From Flaveria trinervia (lineage: Eukaryota; Streptophyta; Magnoliopsida; Asterales; Asteraceae), in the NCBI GenBank assembly GCA_025506515.1, contig CM046453.1, forward strand, positions 6,499,410-6,563,409: 64,000 nucleotides of DNA, given 5' to 3'. A program made the translations under genes and the position numbers. Below the pieces are notes generated by a model. The model had not been told where the DNA came from, searched no databases, and saw only the letters and a list, made by a program, of their open reading frames with translations. Every line of letters begins with the position of its first letter. Within the stretch, counting starts at the first letter, position 1. This document shows, in pieces, positions 1 to 11,589 of this stretch.

Positions 1-339
1 AAAGGTTTAACGAATCAAAATTCATTAATAGCTTAACCAAATAGTGACTTAACACCAACCCAAAACTATGAAACCATGCTCTAAATCTTCTGAAGTAGCA
101 TGTAAACCAGTTATTAAATATACTCATAAAATTACCATATGCACAAATTCATCCCCCATAGTTAAATGTGATATATGAATTAACATAGAAAGTTCAAGTG
201 ATCGAGATTTGTTATATGTCATGATGAAAGCATAGCCCATAAGTATTATATCTCACATAAAAACACCAACAAAATTTAATGAAAGCATTGCCGATGCAAA
301 AAGAAAAAAAATACTGCAAGTAGCACTCAAGAAGAACAC

Positions 340-2278
340 CTTGACCATGATTGACAGCATGTCTTAGTGTATTTCCATGTTCCTGAATTTTTGCAGCTTG
401 AGCCTTGTCTAAAGTCAAGATATTGGTGGGGCCCTGTCGAGTGCCAAAATAGGTTTTTCGAGTATCAGCAATCACCTTTTCAGCACTTTCACAGGCTGCT
501 CCAATCATGTCAATTCTTGCCTGCAGAAGAATAATTGTGCATATGTAAGGTTATATGAAATACAAAGAAAATCACACTTGTGCAATGATACCATACATGT
601 TACCTTTAACTTTTCAATCTGAGCGGGTACAGACAAATTCTGCATACCATATAGCAGCTGCTCTCGCTTTGCATTGTCTTCTGCTTCTATCTCCGGCAAT
701 AGCTTTGATGAAATCATAACAGGCAAAACTACAAAATATGAATCCAAATCAAATCTTCCATGTTCAATTTGAATGCTATTAAGGTTTCAACACTTATTTG
801 GCAGCATTTTCAGGAGTATAAATCACTACTTCCACATTCAAGTTTAATGCTACAAACATAGTTGTCAATAGCGAATAGCGGTAAATAGCGACAAGTCACC
901 TATATGCTATGTAGCGAATAGCGATAAATAGCGCCCGCTATTTCGTGTTTCGCGATAAGGTAGTAGAAGCTTTAAGAAATGTTTTACATTCAATAAATAA
1001 GCATGTTTAGCTATAAAGTAGTAGAATATATAAGCAAACACCAAAAAAATTAGCTAAAATACTCTATTTGTGTCAATTTTATAGTAATAAAGAACAAAAA
1101 AATTTAAAAAAATAAAAAAATGCTGCAGATCCTTGACCTAGACGCGACATAGCGCGCGATCGCAACCGCTATGGTCGCTATTGACAACAGGGGCTACAAA
1201 GGTTTCAACACTTACCTATGGTCGCTATTGACAACAGGGGCTACAAAGGTTTCAACACTTACTTGCATCATTTACAGGAGTATAAATCACTACTTCCATG
1301 TTCAATTTTGATGCTATTAAGGTTTCAACACTTACTTGCAGCATTTTCATGACTCGGGAGTATAAAGCACTACTTCCATGTTCAATTTTGATGCTATAAA
1401 GGTTTCAAGTTTCAACACTCATTTGCAGGATTTTCAGAAGTAAAAAATCACTACTTCCATGTTCAAATTAATCCTATTAAGGTTCCAACACTTACTTGCA
1501 GCATTTTCATGAGTAGAAATCACTACTTCCATGTTCAATTTTAACCCTCTTAAGGTTCCAACACTTGCAGCATTTTCATGAGCACAAATCACTACTTCCA
1601 TGTTCAATTTTAACCCTATTAAGGTTCCAACACTTACTTCCAGAATTTCCATGAGTACAAATCACTACTTCCATGTTCGATTTCAACGCTACTAAGGTTC
1701 CAACACTTACACGCAGCATATTCATGAGTACAAATCACTACATCCACGTTCAATTTCCAAGCTATAAACATTTCAACACTTACTTGCAGCATTCTCAGCG
1801 TTTACATTCTTCGGATGAACAACAAAAGCCTTCGAAACCTTCTTAATATCTTCCACAATGTTATAAAGCTCAAGGTTCACCATCGAAAACTGACTGGACA
1901 CCTCATGCCTAATCAATCCAAAACAAAACATCATCAACCTCTACTTCACTGTATCCACGTCACTCACAATTACATCGTGCGTCTGTCTTCTGTGCGTCAG
2001 TGTGTGTAAATTAGAAAATATGGCGTAAATAGATCCAATCGAATAACTAACCATTTCGGAACGGAATTTGTGCGTGAAAGGAGATCGAAATCTTCAAGGA
2101 TGCGAGAGATGGCTTTGAAGAGGCTGATGGCTCTGGTTTTGACGGATTCTAGGTTGAGTTGCTGTTGTACGGCAGGGTTTAGCCTCTCTACGACCTTCGC
2201 CGGTGGTGGTTGCTGCTGTTGTTGATCTTGTTGTTGCTGAGGCTGTTGACCTTGACCTACGGCCATCGGACCGTCCAT
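340..2278 (-). CDS. MED8: Mediator of RNA polymerase II transcription subunit 8, 5' part (exons 1-4)
   Basis: MED8 is a head-module subunit of the nuclear Mediator complex, which links transcription factors to RNA polymerase II; in Arabidopsis it affects flowering, defence and root-hair growth. Exons read on the minus strand are 2278-2052, 1908-1784, 728-604 and 520-340, all with GT-AG borders and compatible phases, giving about 219 residues. The protein starts MDGPMAVGQGQQ, has a Gln-rich stretch, then the family block VQQQLNLESVKTRAISLFK, followed by QFSMVNLELYNIVEDIKK in exon 2, ISSKLLPEIEAEDNAKREQL in exon 3 and DMIGAACESAEKVIADTRK in exon 4. Codons split by introns are restored (W at intron 1, I at intron 2). 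I chose the ATG at 2278 rather than 2299 because the family starts close to the Gln-rich tract. The donor after exon 4 is at 339-338; positions 1-337 are intron and the rest of the gene is outside the window. Family assignment is from remembered Arabidopsis sequence and is strong. Confidence 0.92.
786..1790 (-). repeat. Minisatellite in MED8 intron 2 overlapping the exon 2 splice donor
   Basis: About nine degenerate copies of a 60-75 bp unit fill most of intron 2 of MED8. On the plus strand each copy has a core like CACTTACTTGCAGCATTTTC followed by TCACTACTTCCATGTTCAAT. Cores lie near 790, 1256, 1331, 1418, 1488, 1560, 1630 and 1704, and the last copy, near 1778, is the real end of exon 2 with its donor GTAAGT (read on minus). 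The unit therefore includes the last roughly 15 coding bases (Glu-Asn-Ala-Ala) and the 5' splice site. Several intronic copies keep GTAAGT intact. Confidence 0.85.
866..1193. mobile_element. MITE-like inverted-repeat element inside MED8 intron 2
   Basis: The segment starts with GTTGTCAATAGCG near 867 and ends with its reverse complement CGCTATTGACAAC near 1189, with further AGCG-rich subterminal motifs and an AT-rich middle. It interrupts the minisatellite array. The right end with the adjacent sequence TATGGTCGCTATTGACAACA is repeated about 50 bp downstream (near 1216-1240), so array expansion has copied the element edge. No clear target-site duplication was found. hAT-type is possible from the termini, but the superfamily is uncertain. 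Confidence 0.5.
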
Positions 2279-2299
2279 CGCCGGAGATACACGATGCAC

Positions 2300-3185
2300 G
2301 GAGAGGATAGAGACGGAGGTCGTGGACTAACGCCGGTGGAATCGGCGGTGGGGGAGGTTAAGTAATTGCTTTTTTTTCTTTTAACTGCAAACGGAATGGA
2401 AAGAATTAAGCCGGGTAACGGTGATTGTGGGGTTGTGCTTCTAGTTCGAAGATCTGATTAAGTTATGCAATCCGATTGAAATTTAGGTGTTCGATTATGT
2501 ATCTAATTCTGTTGATTGAAACTTGCATTTGTAGTTTAACTTGTGTTGTGTAATTATTAGAAATTACCAAACTTTTAAAAGAACATAATAGCTTAAAATT
2601 CAAAATATCATACAAAATACAAGCTAGACATAAATCAACTTAAACATAAATTACACATAATCAGAATAAAACACACCGAATTTCAAACATATTGCAAGAG
2701 TTTGCATACAAATCAACTTGAAGCATTTCAAACATATCGATTCTTCATTTATTAATGTTCAACAATGAAATTATGATCATTTTTTAGTTTTTCCGCAATA
2801 ACTTTCCATGAGGATCCTTTCAGGCTACTACCCTCTCGACCATTGATTGTTAACTCATGTAACACGCTTCGAGAAAAGTTTTGTCAACACATTCTAACTT
2901 CCAAATAACTCTATTTTTTTCTGTCATGTCTATATACAAGTAAATAATCAAGAAGTAATATCAAAATCGATTTCAAGAACCCACATAAGCAGTATCATAT
3001 GAAATCAATAAACCATTTAACCAATATCATACCGAACCGAACCAAATGAAGAACTAATACACACATCTAAACATCGCCTCAAATATACAAGTAATAACTA
3101 GAAATTGAGCAAATTAGCAACTAATCATAAGATCAAGAACTATAATCAAACGAAACAACAAAGATGGCGGTTCAATAATGAAGTA
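2300..3185. other. Intergenic region upstream of MED8
   Basis: This holds the 5' flank and probably the 5' untranslated region of MED8 (reading leftward) and then AT-rich sequence. No open reading frame, RNA gene or clear repeat stands out. Confidence 0.5.
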
Positions 3186-3189
3186 GTAG

Positions 3190-3440
3190 GTACTTTACCT
3201 CGGGAGGAAACTAGCAGGGGCACGACGGGGGCAGGGGCGTGACGGGTTTGTGGAAGGGCGGCAAGGGCGCGACGGGGGCAGGGGAAGGGCGGCAGGAGGA
3301 TTGACGGAGGCAGGGGAAGGGCGACAGGGGGCGCGACGGGGGCCGGGGAAGGGCGGCAGGGGCGCGGCGGGGGCGGGGGAAGGGCGGCGGGGGCGGGGGA
3401 AGGGCGGGAGGGGGGGAGGCGGTCGATTGTTTGTGGAGAA
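3190..3440 (+). repeat. G-rich minisatellite
   Basis: Degenerate tandem units of the kind GACGGGGGCAGGGGAAGGGC recur about eight times. The tract is strongly G-rich on the plus strand, with many runs of three or more G, unlike its AT-rich surroundings. A 110-codon open frame across it (3250-3582) is Gly/Arg-rich low complexity and not a gene. Confidence 0.75.
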
Positions 3441-3519
3441 GAGGGGGGGAAAGTTTAGGGCTGGTTTTTTGTGGAGAAGAGGGGGGAGATTTGGTAAGAT
3501 AGGTAGAAGGGGAGGACTC

Positions 3520-3905
3520 GGTCAGCCCTTCTTTCGAGGTCAGATGTCCTGGTCAGCTAAATCAAACGCATTGACTGGCTGACCGGGTCAGCCAGTCAAT
3601 GGTTAGAAGCGTGGTCAGACGAATCAAACAGGACCTGTGTATGCATCTGACTGAAACTTGATTGTTTGATTTAGTATTTGACCGGAATCAAAACGATTCA
3701 ATATTTAAGTAACAAAACCCACCGGAGTCACACCACCGGTCGAAACCACCACCGCAAGGGGGCGGCGGGGCGGCGACCTGCGGGTCGGAGGAGGTTGCGG
3801 CATGCGGGTCGCGAGGGGGCCGCGACCTACAGGTCAACCGGTCATCACGTTTTTTTTTCAAGGTCTGCTGACCGGGTCAGCCCAAAGACAAACAGCCCTA
3901 AAGAC
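3520..3905. mobile_element. Possible small inverted-repeat element(s) with GACCGGGTCAGC motifs
   Basis: A near-perfect palindrome lies at about 3569-3601 (arms CATTGACTGGCTGACC and GGTCAGCCAGTCAATG). The motif TGACCGGGTCAGC occurs there and again near 3869; a related TCTGACCCGGTCAGCC lies near 29972. The right edge near 3890-3900 reads GACAAACAGCCCT, like termini of small plant hAT-type elements. No target-site duplication could be fixed, so boundaries and class are tentative. Confidence 0.35.
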
Positions 3906-4735
3906 TAAAGGTAATAAAATATATTTGGTTCGTGGTTTGTAGAGGTAAAGAAATGAATATTTATTTGGTTGATTTTATTTTCTCAAATTCATTTTATTCT
4001 CTCAAATTCATTCCATCACTCTTTCTTTCTTTTTTCATTTCATTTATTCTTATATCATTAGTAACCAACGCCACTCACTCACCCACCACAACCACCACCA
4101 CCACTACCGACCACCAAGATCGCTCATCAACAGCAACCACCGCCACCAATCACTGTCGCCGCCAGCCACCACCGCCCCGAAAACACCACCGTCGCATGCC
4201 GCCGGAAACCACCAAAGGCCACCACCGTCGGCCACTACCGTCGCCGAAAACCAACGGCCGCTAGAAACTACCGTCAGCCACCATTGACGCCGAAAACCAC
4301 CCTCAAGTCACTGTCGCTGCCGTCAGAAACCACCACTGGCCATAGCCACTGCCGGAAACCACCTCCGAAGGTCACCACCGCCACCAAGAACCACCACCGG
4401 AAGAAACCTTTGAAGGTTGCCGCCGCCTCTGGAAACCACCTCCGACCACCACCACCGCCGGCCACCGGAAACCGCCGCCGGAAACCACCACCGCTCGCCA
4501 TCACCAACGTAACTACTTTTACATTTCATTGTTTTGTTTTTTCATACCTAACAAACTTACACATAGTAATGATTCATTTATTACTAAAGAGTAACCAAAC
4601 AAGACAGAAATGTAATGATTCATTTCATTCTCTCATACATTCCATTCTATTATTCATTCAATTCCTTCGTCCATTCCATTACCCCATACTAAACAAACCA
4701 CTAATTCATGAGGATAGAACGAGTAAAGCCTAAAT
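3906..4735. repeat. CCACCG-rich low-complexity block, possibly inside a non-autonomous element
   Basis: Positions 4075-4500 are imperfect repeats of CCACC and CCGGAAACCACC. They create open frames on both strands (for example 4284-4733 plus and 4274-4507 minus) made of Pro/Thr/His or Gly/Val/Trp repeats, which I do not take as genes. The flanks (about 3915-4060 and 4510-4700) share CATTCCATT/AATGAAT-type sequence in opposite orientation, which hints at a transposon with long imperfect ends. Confidence 0.45.
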
Positions 4736-5355
4736 AATTCAAAAGTCGAACTCATAACATTTGGTTGGGATGAACACACCAATCTAACTCTTAACTGATT
4801 ACCACTACACTCAACCCTCTACCCGGTTAAGTAATTGATTTTTTAACAACTCCTAGATTAATCAGGATAGATAGAATGAGCAATGCCTAGATAATTTAAT
4901 AGTTGCATCCACCAAAACTCGAACTCATAACCTTTGGTTAGGACGAGCACCACTCTAACTCTTACCTAATTATCACTACACTCAACCTTCCACCTAGTTA
5001 AATAATTGTTTTTTTCTTTTTAACAACTCCTATATTAACGAGGATAGGATGAGCAGCGTCCAGATAATTTAATAGTTGTCTCCACCAAAACTCGAACTCA
5101 TAACCTTTGGTGGGGATGAGCACACCACTCTAACTCTTAACCAATTACCACTACACCCAACCCTCCACCCGGTTAATAAGTAATTGGTTTTTTTAACAAC
5201 TCCTAGATTAACAAGGATAAAATAAGCAACGCCTAGATAATTTAATAGTTGCCTCCACCAAAACTCGAACTCATAACCTTTGGTTGGGATGAGGACATCA
5301 CTCTAACTCTTACCTAATTACCACTACACCCAACACTCCACCCGGTTAAGTAATT
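4727..5355 (+). repeat. Tandem repeat, about 170 bp unit, roughly 3.7 copies
   Basis: The phrase CTCGAACTCATAACCTTTGG recurs at about 4750, 4917, 5093 and 5262, each time followed by CTCTAACTCTTAAC-like text, CACTACACYCAACC and CCGGTTAAGTAATTG. Spacing is about 167-178 bp. The GTCGAACTC part resembles the B box of tRNA-derived sequence, so the unit may come from a SINE-like or tRNA-related repeat; no complete tRNA fold is visible. Confidence 0.75.
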
Positions 5356-5425
5356 GGTTAGCCGAGGGATAGAGTCCTTTGTGTATAAATCAAAAAATTT
5401 ACTCATTCTTAATACATAAATAACA

Positions 5426-6230
5426 CTAGAATTAAGCCCTATGTGTTGTAGCAAGATGCATAAAATCATGTCAAGTACCACAAATGATATACCATCATCA
5501 ATGACCATCAACATAAAAAAATCATGTTAAAAAATACAATAAAAAAACAAAAAAAGATAATATCAAATGAAAAGTAGACGTAACAACGTTAAACCACACA
5601 AGCAAAACGTAAAACATATAAAACCATAAGTAATTCGATCTAATATCACTATATCAGCGCGTAAAAACGTTTCTATGAGCCACACATTGCAACCAGGGTG
5701 TTAAACGGGTAAAAAATAAGCGTAAAAACAATAAATCATACATGCAAGCTACGGCGTATTAACTATCAAAATTTATATAGAAACGTAAAACGAAATATTT
5801 ATAAAATATGAAAGGTACAGAAACCAAAGTTAAAAGTAAAAAAAAAGTTTGAGCTAAATTGTAAAATACTTAAAAGTATTGGGTTAAAACAAAAAAATAA
5901 AGATTAAAAAATACAAAAAGTAGAGTACAACCCACTAAAATATACTATACAACCTATAATGCACACCAAATTTAGTAATTACTATATATATATTATAATG
6001 ACCCATCTTTAGTTAAAATAATATGTTAAGAGTACTAGCGTTTCATAACCACTTTAATTAGAAACTTAAATGTTAGAATAAAATCCTTGAGTTCCACCAT
6101 TCGAAGCTACTCATAATAAGTCGGTTTAGATTATAATTTCGGGGACGAAATTAATTTAACGGGGTAGAGATAAAATAACCCAATTTAATATAGAAGTAAC
6201 TAACATCAATATGTATATCATATTATAATA
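5426..6230 (-). mobile_element. Helitron-like non-autonomous element, 3' end at 5426
   Basis: Read on minus, the sequence ends GGGCTTAATTCTAG and is followed by T, the CTRR end expected of a Helitron. Very similar ends occur at 29886 and 59145, so this is a repeated terminus. The body to the right is AT-rich with no open frame. The 5' end was not located; 6230 is only a limit set by the next terminus. Confidence 0.4.
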
Positions 6231-7680
6231 CTAGGTTAGTCATCGTGTAATACACGGATTGAATAAATAAAATATTAAATAATTATTAGTAAAAACTTAT
6301 GTACTATAAAATCATGTTTGAAGATAAAATATGATGTTAATTACGTATAAATAGCTATTTTAATTATAATATTTTAATGTAAAATATAAATAAATTTATA
6401 TATATCTTTTGTTTAAGAAACAAGACAATTATACTATTTTTAACTTTTTTATGTAAAAGGTTTCATTTTAAACATACATTTTTAGATTTTTCATAAAAAA
6501 TATCTTTAGTGTTTCAAATTTTTTTAAAATATTTCACGTGTTTATAATTTTTTTAAACAAAATGGTTTAAAATATTTTGTTTAAAAATATTTAATGTTTT
6601 AGAAAATTTCATGTTATATAAAATTTTAGTTTCTTGTTATTTAGATATTGATTAAAAGAAGTGATTTCTAATATTTTTTTTTCATAAAATCTATTTTAAA
6701 AGAAGATAGTTTGCTTTTTTTAAAAATTAGATAAGAAAGAGAAACATAACAACTAATAATAAAAAATTAATAAGAGATAGAAATTTGTATGAGAATTTAA
6801 ATTATTATAATAACTTTTTGGAGTGAAAATTGATTTGTGAATATCTAGAAAATAAACAAGTAACAAAAAAATAAGTTAAGAGAATGACAAGTGGTAAAAG
6901 ATTTTTTGCTTTATTAAAATTTATAGGTATGATTAACATTACATACGAGTGATAAAATAACGATATCATATTTTATACTTTTTTTTTAATTTATTTGCTT
7001 TTTTAATTGTGTTTTAAACAATTTGTTTCAAAACAAACCATTTTTAAAAAAGTGCCATTTTTCATAATTTATTTACTATAATTTTAAAATTTAATTACTT
7101 TTGTTCATAAGAATTATTTTTAAAAGTCATAGGTTTTAAAATATATTGTGTTTTTTTGAAGTTTTAATTTTTTTTAAAACATTCTTATTTATAAAATAAT
7201 TATTTACTTACAAATTGCATTTGTAGAAAGATCATTTAAAAAATATATATATGTAATATAAAAAGAATTGAATAATATCATTTGTATTTAATGTGATATT
7301 TATTAGGAGAGAGAAGCGGGAAAATAGAATTTAATAGTTTTAGAATTGTGACAAGTGACACAGAAGAACATTCTTTTATTAATATTTATAGATTTATGGA
7401 TTTATAGATTATAGATTATAGATTATAGAGTATAGATTTATAGATTATAGATGTAATATAAAAAGAATTGAATAATATCATTTGTATTTAATGTGATATT
7501 TATTAGGAGAGATGAGTGGAAAAATGAAATTTAGTAGCTTTAGAATTGTGACAAGTGGCACACAAAAATCTTATTTTATTAGTATTTATAGATTATAGAT
7601 TATAGATTTATAGATTATAGATTTATAGATTATAGATTTATAGATTATATATTTATAGATATACATATATATCACTAACA
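6231..7680 (-). mobile_element. Helitron-like AT-rich element, 3' end at 6231
   Basis: Read on minus, a hairpin CCGTGTATTACACG is followed after about ten bases by CTAG at 6234-6231 and then T, as in Helitron 3' ends. The body is extremely AT-rich and non-coding. The right limit is set by the end of an ATAG-rich satellite and is a guess. Confidence 0.4.
7240..7680 (+). repeat. Direct duplication plus TAGATTATAGAT satellite
   Basis: About 130 bp starting ATGTAATATAAAAAGAATTG near 7251 is repeated from about 7451 with few differences. Both copies are followed by short tandem repeats of TAGATTATAGATTTA (about 7385-7450 and 7587-7670). The arrangement suggests duplication mediated by the satellite. 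Confidence 0.8.
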
Positions 7681-8365
7681 AAATAACAATAATAATAATG
7701 ATCTAAAAGATAATATCAATAACAACAAATAATAAATAAGATTCCACATCTCATTCTCAAACATATCAGAAGTAACCATAATCACCGAGGAATTAGGATT
7801 TCAAATTCATCTCCACATCTTCATCAAGTTGTTTTAAATACCATGATATGTGAAACGAAATCATGAAACCTTATGCTTCCATATCCTTCTTGAATTTCCT
7901 TACGACTTGCAAATATCGTTCCTCTGTCGTGCGTACCACAACCGTCGACAACCGGATCATCATAACACAGGAGTGTGCAACCGTAGTGGGAAAAGGACCT
8001 GACGCGAAGAGAAGTTTGATCTTTGAGTCATATTGATTTTGCTTGAGGTAAAACACCAAACCTTGTTCTCGTTATGTAACGCGTCAATTGATCTCCAAAA
8101 CTCCGGCTACTAATTTAGTCACCTCTTCTCTGTCGTAACCTGTTCCGTGTCACGTCTTAAAGGGAAAATTCTAGCCATTATTGTAGCGGCAAGGAATCCG
8201 GCGAGCAAGCGACCACTAGACCTACTTGCATCAAAGGTAACAATCTTAAAATCCTTCAAGTTTCAACAATTGAATGGATATGTTGTTGCATTAGAACTAA
8301 TGGTTCCCATGTTCTTTTGGGTTAATTATTTTAAGCATTTCATGAGTTAATAGTAAGCCATATTA
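7681..8365. other. Unassigned sequence left of E1
   Basis: Two short open frames occur here: minus 8059-7871 (62 codons) and plus 8147-8350 (67 codons). Neither shows a domain I recognise, and the minus-strand text from about 8240 to 7870 shows short plausible stretches broken by stops. It may be the remains of a gene fragment carried by a transposon. The last five bases, TATTA (8361-8365), are the left target-site duplication of E1. Confidence 0.4.
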
Positions 8366-10999
8366 TGTCACACCCCCGCTGAAAGCGGAAACACGGGGAT
8401 GTAACGAGACGGGATCGTCATAACACATGGTAAGCACTAGAGATGCAATATAATAAATGATGACAAGCGTGTCATGACGACACCCGACACAAAGGAGACT
8501 TGTGTCGTGTTTAGTCAATATTCACGACAACATAGCCATAAGCATAAACATGTTAGATGATTTACATAAACAAAGAAGATAACATTGTAATGTATTTCCC
8601 ACAACCCGGGAACAAGTATCAAAAGGATAATGTTGTTTAAAGCAGACTACAACAACGTTCCAAAAAGACAATGTTCGTTAAGTATTTTTAGTCCCAAAAT
8701 GCATCTTAGGGTCTCCACTAAGGCAGCACACCTAGATCTTCAATTAGCATTGTCACCTGAAAAGATATGCTCAAAATGGTCAACAAAATTATTGGTGAGC
8801 TCGCAGGTTTGAGTAGTAAATAAGTAATTGATGTTGTATAATAATTGTTGTGGAATACCGTGTATACAGTTATAAGTAAGCAAAATCACATGACATGAGC
8901 TTTACAACCAAACCTAACGACGTACACAAAAGAATATTGTCGGAATATACCTAAGGCTCATTCCTCGCTACTGTTGGTACTAACTAGTATACTAACAAAC
9001 AAGGGTGGGGGTGTCAACCCAGTAGTACTACCAATACCTATCTGTCGGTTCTCACACTAGAATTAAATGGTTGTAAAGAAAGTACCACACAACGAACTCA
9101 AGCATGTATTAGATAAGTACTCACAAAACAGTAACACGTTGATTCCAAGTTTGTAAATTGTATGTAAGTTGTACAGTATAGAAAATGGGTGAGCATACTT
9201 TTCCCCCATGTTTGTAAATGATTGAAATGTTGTATAAGCATAAAAAGGGGCCACGAAACTCACTTGTTAAGTGGTAAGTATGAATGATCAAAGTTTCCCA
9301 AGTGTTGTATGTAATGAACAGTCAAACACCTATTGACAGTTATTGTTAAGCATTAATGACATGTATAAAGCATATAGCAACGTTCGATCGGTTTGGGTTG
9401 TATCGGTTCGGTCGCGTGTAACACACACAAGCTAACACACGTATTAGACCTTATGTAGATCCAAGTACTATAAACCGTCGCCATTGTCGGTGATATTGTG
9501 TAAAAGATCCATTGTTATAAGAGAAGTATTTGTTAAATATTAGTAATCACGAATCGGTTGTTGATAACTGTAAAATGTTAGGTTGATTTGATTTGGAATA
9601 GTATTTGTAGCCTTGATAGCGTTGATTTTAATCTTTGTGGTTTAGCAATGGCAATCGTATTGATGTTACTTTAACATCACACGACATACAAGAAGGAATT
9701 CACACCCACGACAGCTTCAGTCGCACGACAGGACTAGACGCACAACTCAACACTCCATTCGCACGAATCAACCCTCATTCGTACGAATCAACTTCATTCG
9801 TACGATTGAACCTTCATTCGTGCGACTGGCATTCAGTCGTACCACACAACACTCAATCGCACGACTCAACCTCCATACGCACGAATCAACCTTCATTCAT
9901 ACAAATCAGCTTCATTCATACGATTGAACCTCCATTTGTACGATTGGCCTTCAGTCGTGCGATACACGCACAATCGCACACATTCATTCGGCCGCAGACT
10001 CAATCGCATGCATACCCTCATCCACATTGACTCAATCGCACGCATTCATTCGATCGGACAACTCAGTCGTACGACATACCCAGTCGCACAACTCAGTCGC
10101 CCGAATGACTCAGTCGCATGACTCACCCAGTCGCATAGCTCAGTCGCATAGCTCAGTCGCATAGCTCAGTCGCATGACAGACCCAGTTGCCAGAATGGCA
10201 TATTCGCGACTGCAGGAGTGCAGAGCAGCCTCTGACTGCTCCGTGCACGGGTTTTACACCACAAGGACTTCTAGAAACACACTACAAACACACTCAAACA
10301 AGAAGAACACACAGAAAGACATCACACGCAACCACACGACCTCATGTGTTCGGGTTGGACCCGAACACCCGAAACCCTAAATGGACAGCAGTGAAGTAGC
10401 AAGAAAAGGGACAACCAAGGCCGTCTACCTGCAAGAATGGAGTAGACTCGGTTGTAGTCGAAGTCTAGACGATGAAAACGTGAGGAAACAGGGTGGTTTT
10501 GGTGCAAGGAAGGAGATGAAAGTGAAGGAGATGAAAGTGAAGGAGATGAAAGTGAAGGAGAGGATGAAGAAGAAGAAGAAGAAGAAGGTGAAGAATGAAG
10601 CTAGGGCTGGGAAATGGGGTTTATATACCCAGCCCAAGTTTGGAAAATGGCACATTTAGTCCCTGCACTTAAATCCCCAAATTTCCAAATTGTTTCGGTT
10701 GAAAACGACTTAATAGGTTAGTTATATTGATGATAAAAATGTATTTGATGATAATGGTATTTTAAAATGGTTTTATTAATGACAACAATTTTATATAAAA
10801 ACAATGTATTAATGATAACGATGGTGAAATTTGTAAAAGTTTTAAGCGTATGATACATTAACGATAAGAACACAAGAATAAGACGATAAAGCAAGTATGA
10901 TATCCACACGAATAGTTAATCAGGATGAGAAATGAACGTTCAAAGAAAAGTTAACGGAAGCCACATTAATTAACGGACCTTGAGGTGACGGATGTCACA
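8366..10999 (-). repeat. E1 3' LTR
   Basis: Starts TGTCACACCCCCGCTGAAAG and ends GACGGATGTCACA on the plus strand, 2634 bp. It matches the other LTR over its whole length, with differences that are mainly C/T or G/A at CpG sites plus small indels, including extra GAAAGTGAAGGAGAT units near 10515-10560. Confidence 0.92.
9690..10200. repeat. CpG-rich minisatellite in E1 3' LTR
   Basis: Short degenerate units such as CATTCGTACGAATCAAC and CAGTCGCACGACTCA are repeated for about 500 bp. The palindrome TTCGTACGAA occurs several times. Open frames across it (for example 9635-10030) are products of the repeat. The matching array in the other LTR is at about 26840-27290. Confidence 0.8.
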
Positions 11000-11014
11000 G
11001 TATCCCCCAGTTGA
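11000..11014 (-). other. Polypurine tract of E1
   Basis: Read on minus, AACTGGGGGATAC lies directly before the 3' LTR start TGTGACATCC, where plus-strand DNA priming is expected. Confidence 0.75.
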
Positions 11015-11589
11015 AAGAATTTCGTCCCGAAATTCAGCTGGAGTTAGGTCCAAGAGTGTCATCCACGAATAGATGTGGATATTTAAGTTTCATCTGATCT
11101 TCCTGTTCCCATGTAAACTCTGGCCCTCGTCTTGAATTCCATCTCACGCGAACATTTGGTATTCTACTGCGCTTCAATTTCTTGACCTTTCGATCCATGA
11201 TCTCAATGGATTCCTAAACAAAATGAAGCTTTTCGTCAATCTTGATGTCCTCAATCGGTACGTGAAGGGATTCATCAGCCAAACACTTCTTGATGTTCGA
11301 CACGTGGAAAGTATCATGTACACTGTTGAGTTCTTGTGGTAACCTTAATTGGTAAGCCACTGGACCGATTCTTTCTATAATATCGAATGGTCCTACGTAT
11401 CTTGGGGCTAACTTCCCTTTCTTGCCAAACCGAACAATTCCTTTCCAAGGAGAGACTTTGAGTAAAACTTGATCTCCAATGTTAAATTCTAGAGGCTTCC
11501 GACGGTTGTCGGCATAGCTCTTTTGGCGATCTCTAGCAGCTTTTAGTCTGTCTTTGATTCTGAAAATCTTGTCGGTTGTTTCTTGAATG
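11015..11589 (-). pseudogene. E1 integrase C-terminus and chromodomain-like tail
   Basis: Minus-strand translation gives the integrase C-terminal block with GKKGKLAPRYVGPF, then a CLADESLHVP-type spacer and the tail EFTWEQEDQMKLKYPHLF, a shortened chromodomain-like end typical of plant chromoviruses. A TAG stop interrupts the region near 11215. It is the downstream half of the E1 integrase; the other half lies at 20757-21614, separated by E2. The TSD ATCTT at 11590-11594 marks the break. Confidence 0.85.

Noticed and set aside
3250..3582. 110-codon Gly/Arg-rich plus-strand frame
   Set aside because: Composition follows the G-rich minisatellite; no conserved domain.
4284..4733. 149-codon plus-strand frame
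   Set aside because: Low-complexity CCACCG repeat followed by AT-rich sequence; similar frames occur on the other strand.
9635..10030. 131-codon plus-strand frame in E1 LTR
   Set aside because: Lies in the CpG-rich LTR minisatellite, antisense to the element; the homologous frame in the other LTR is broken differently.
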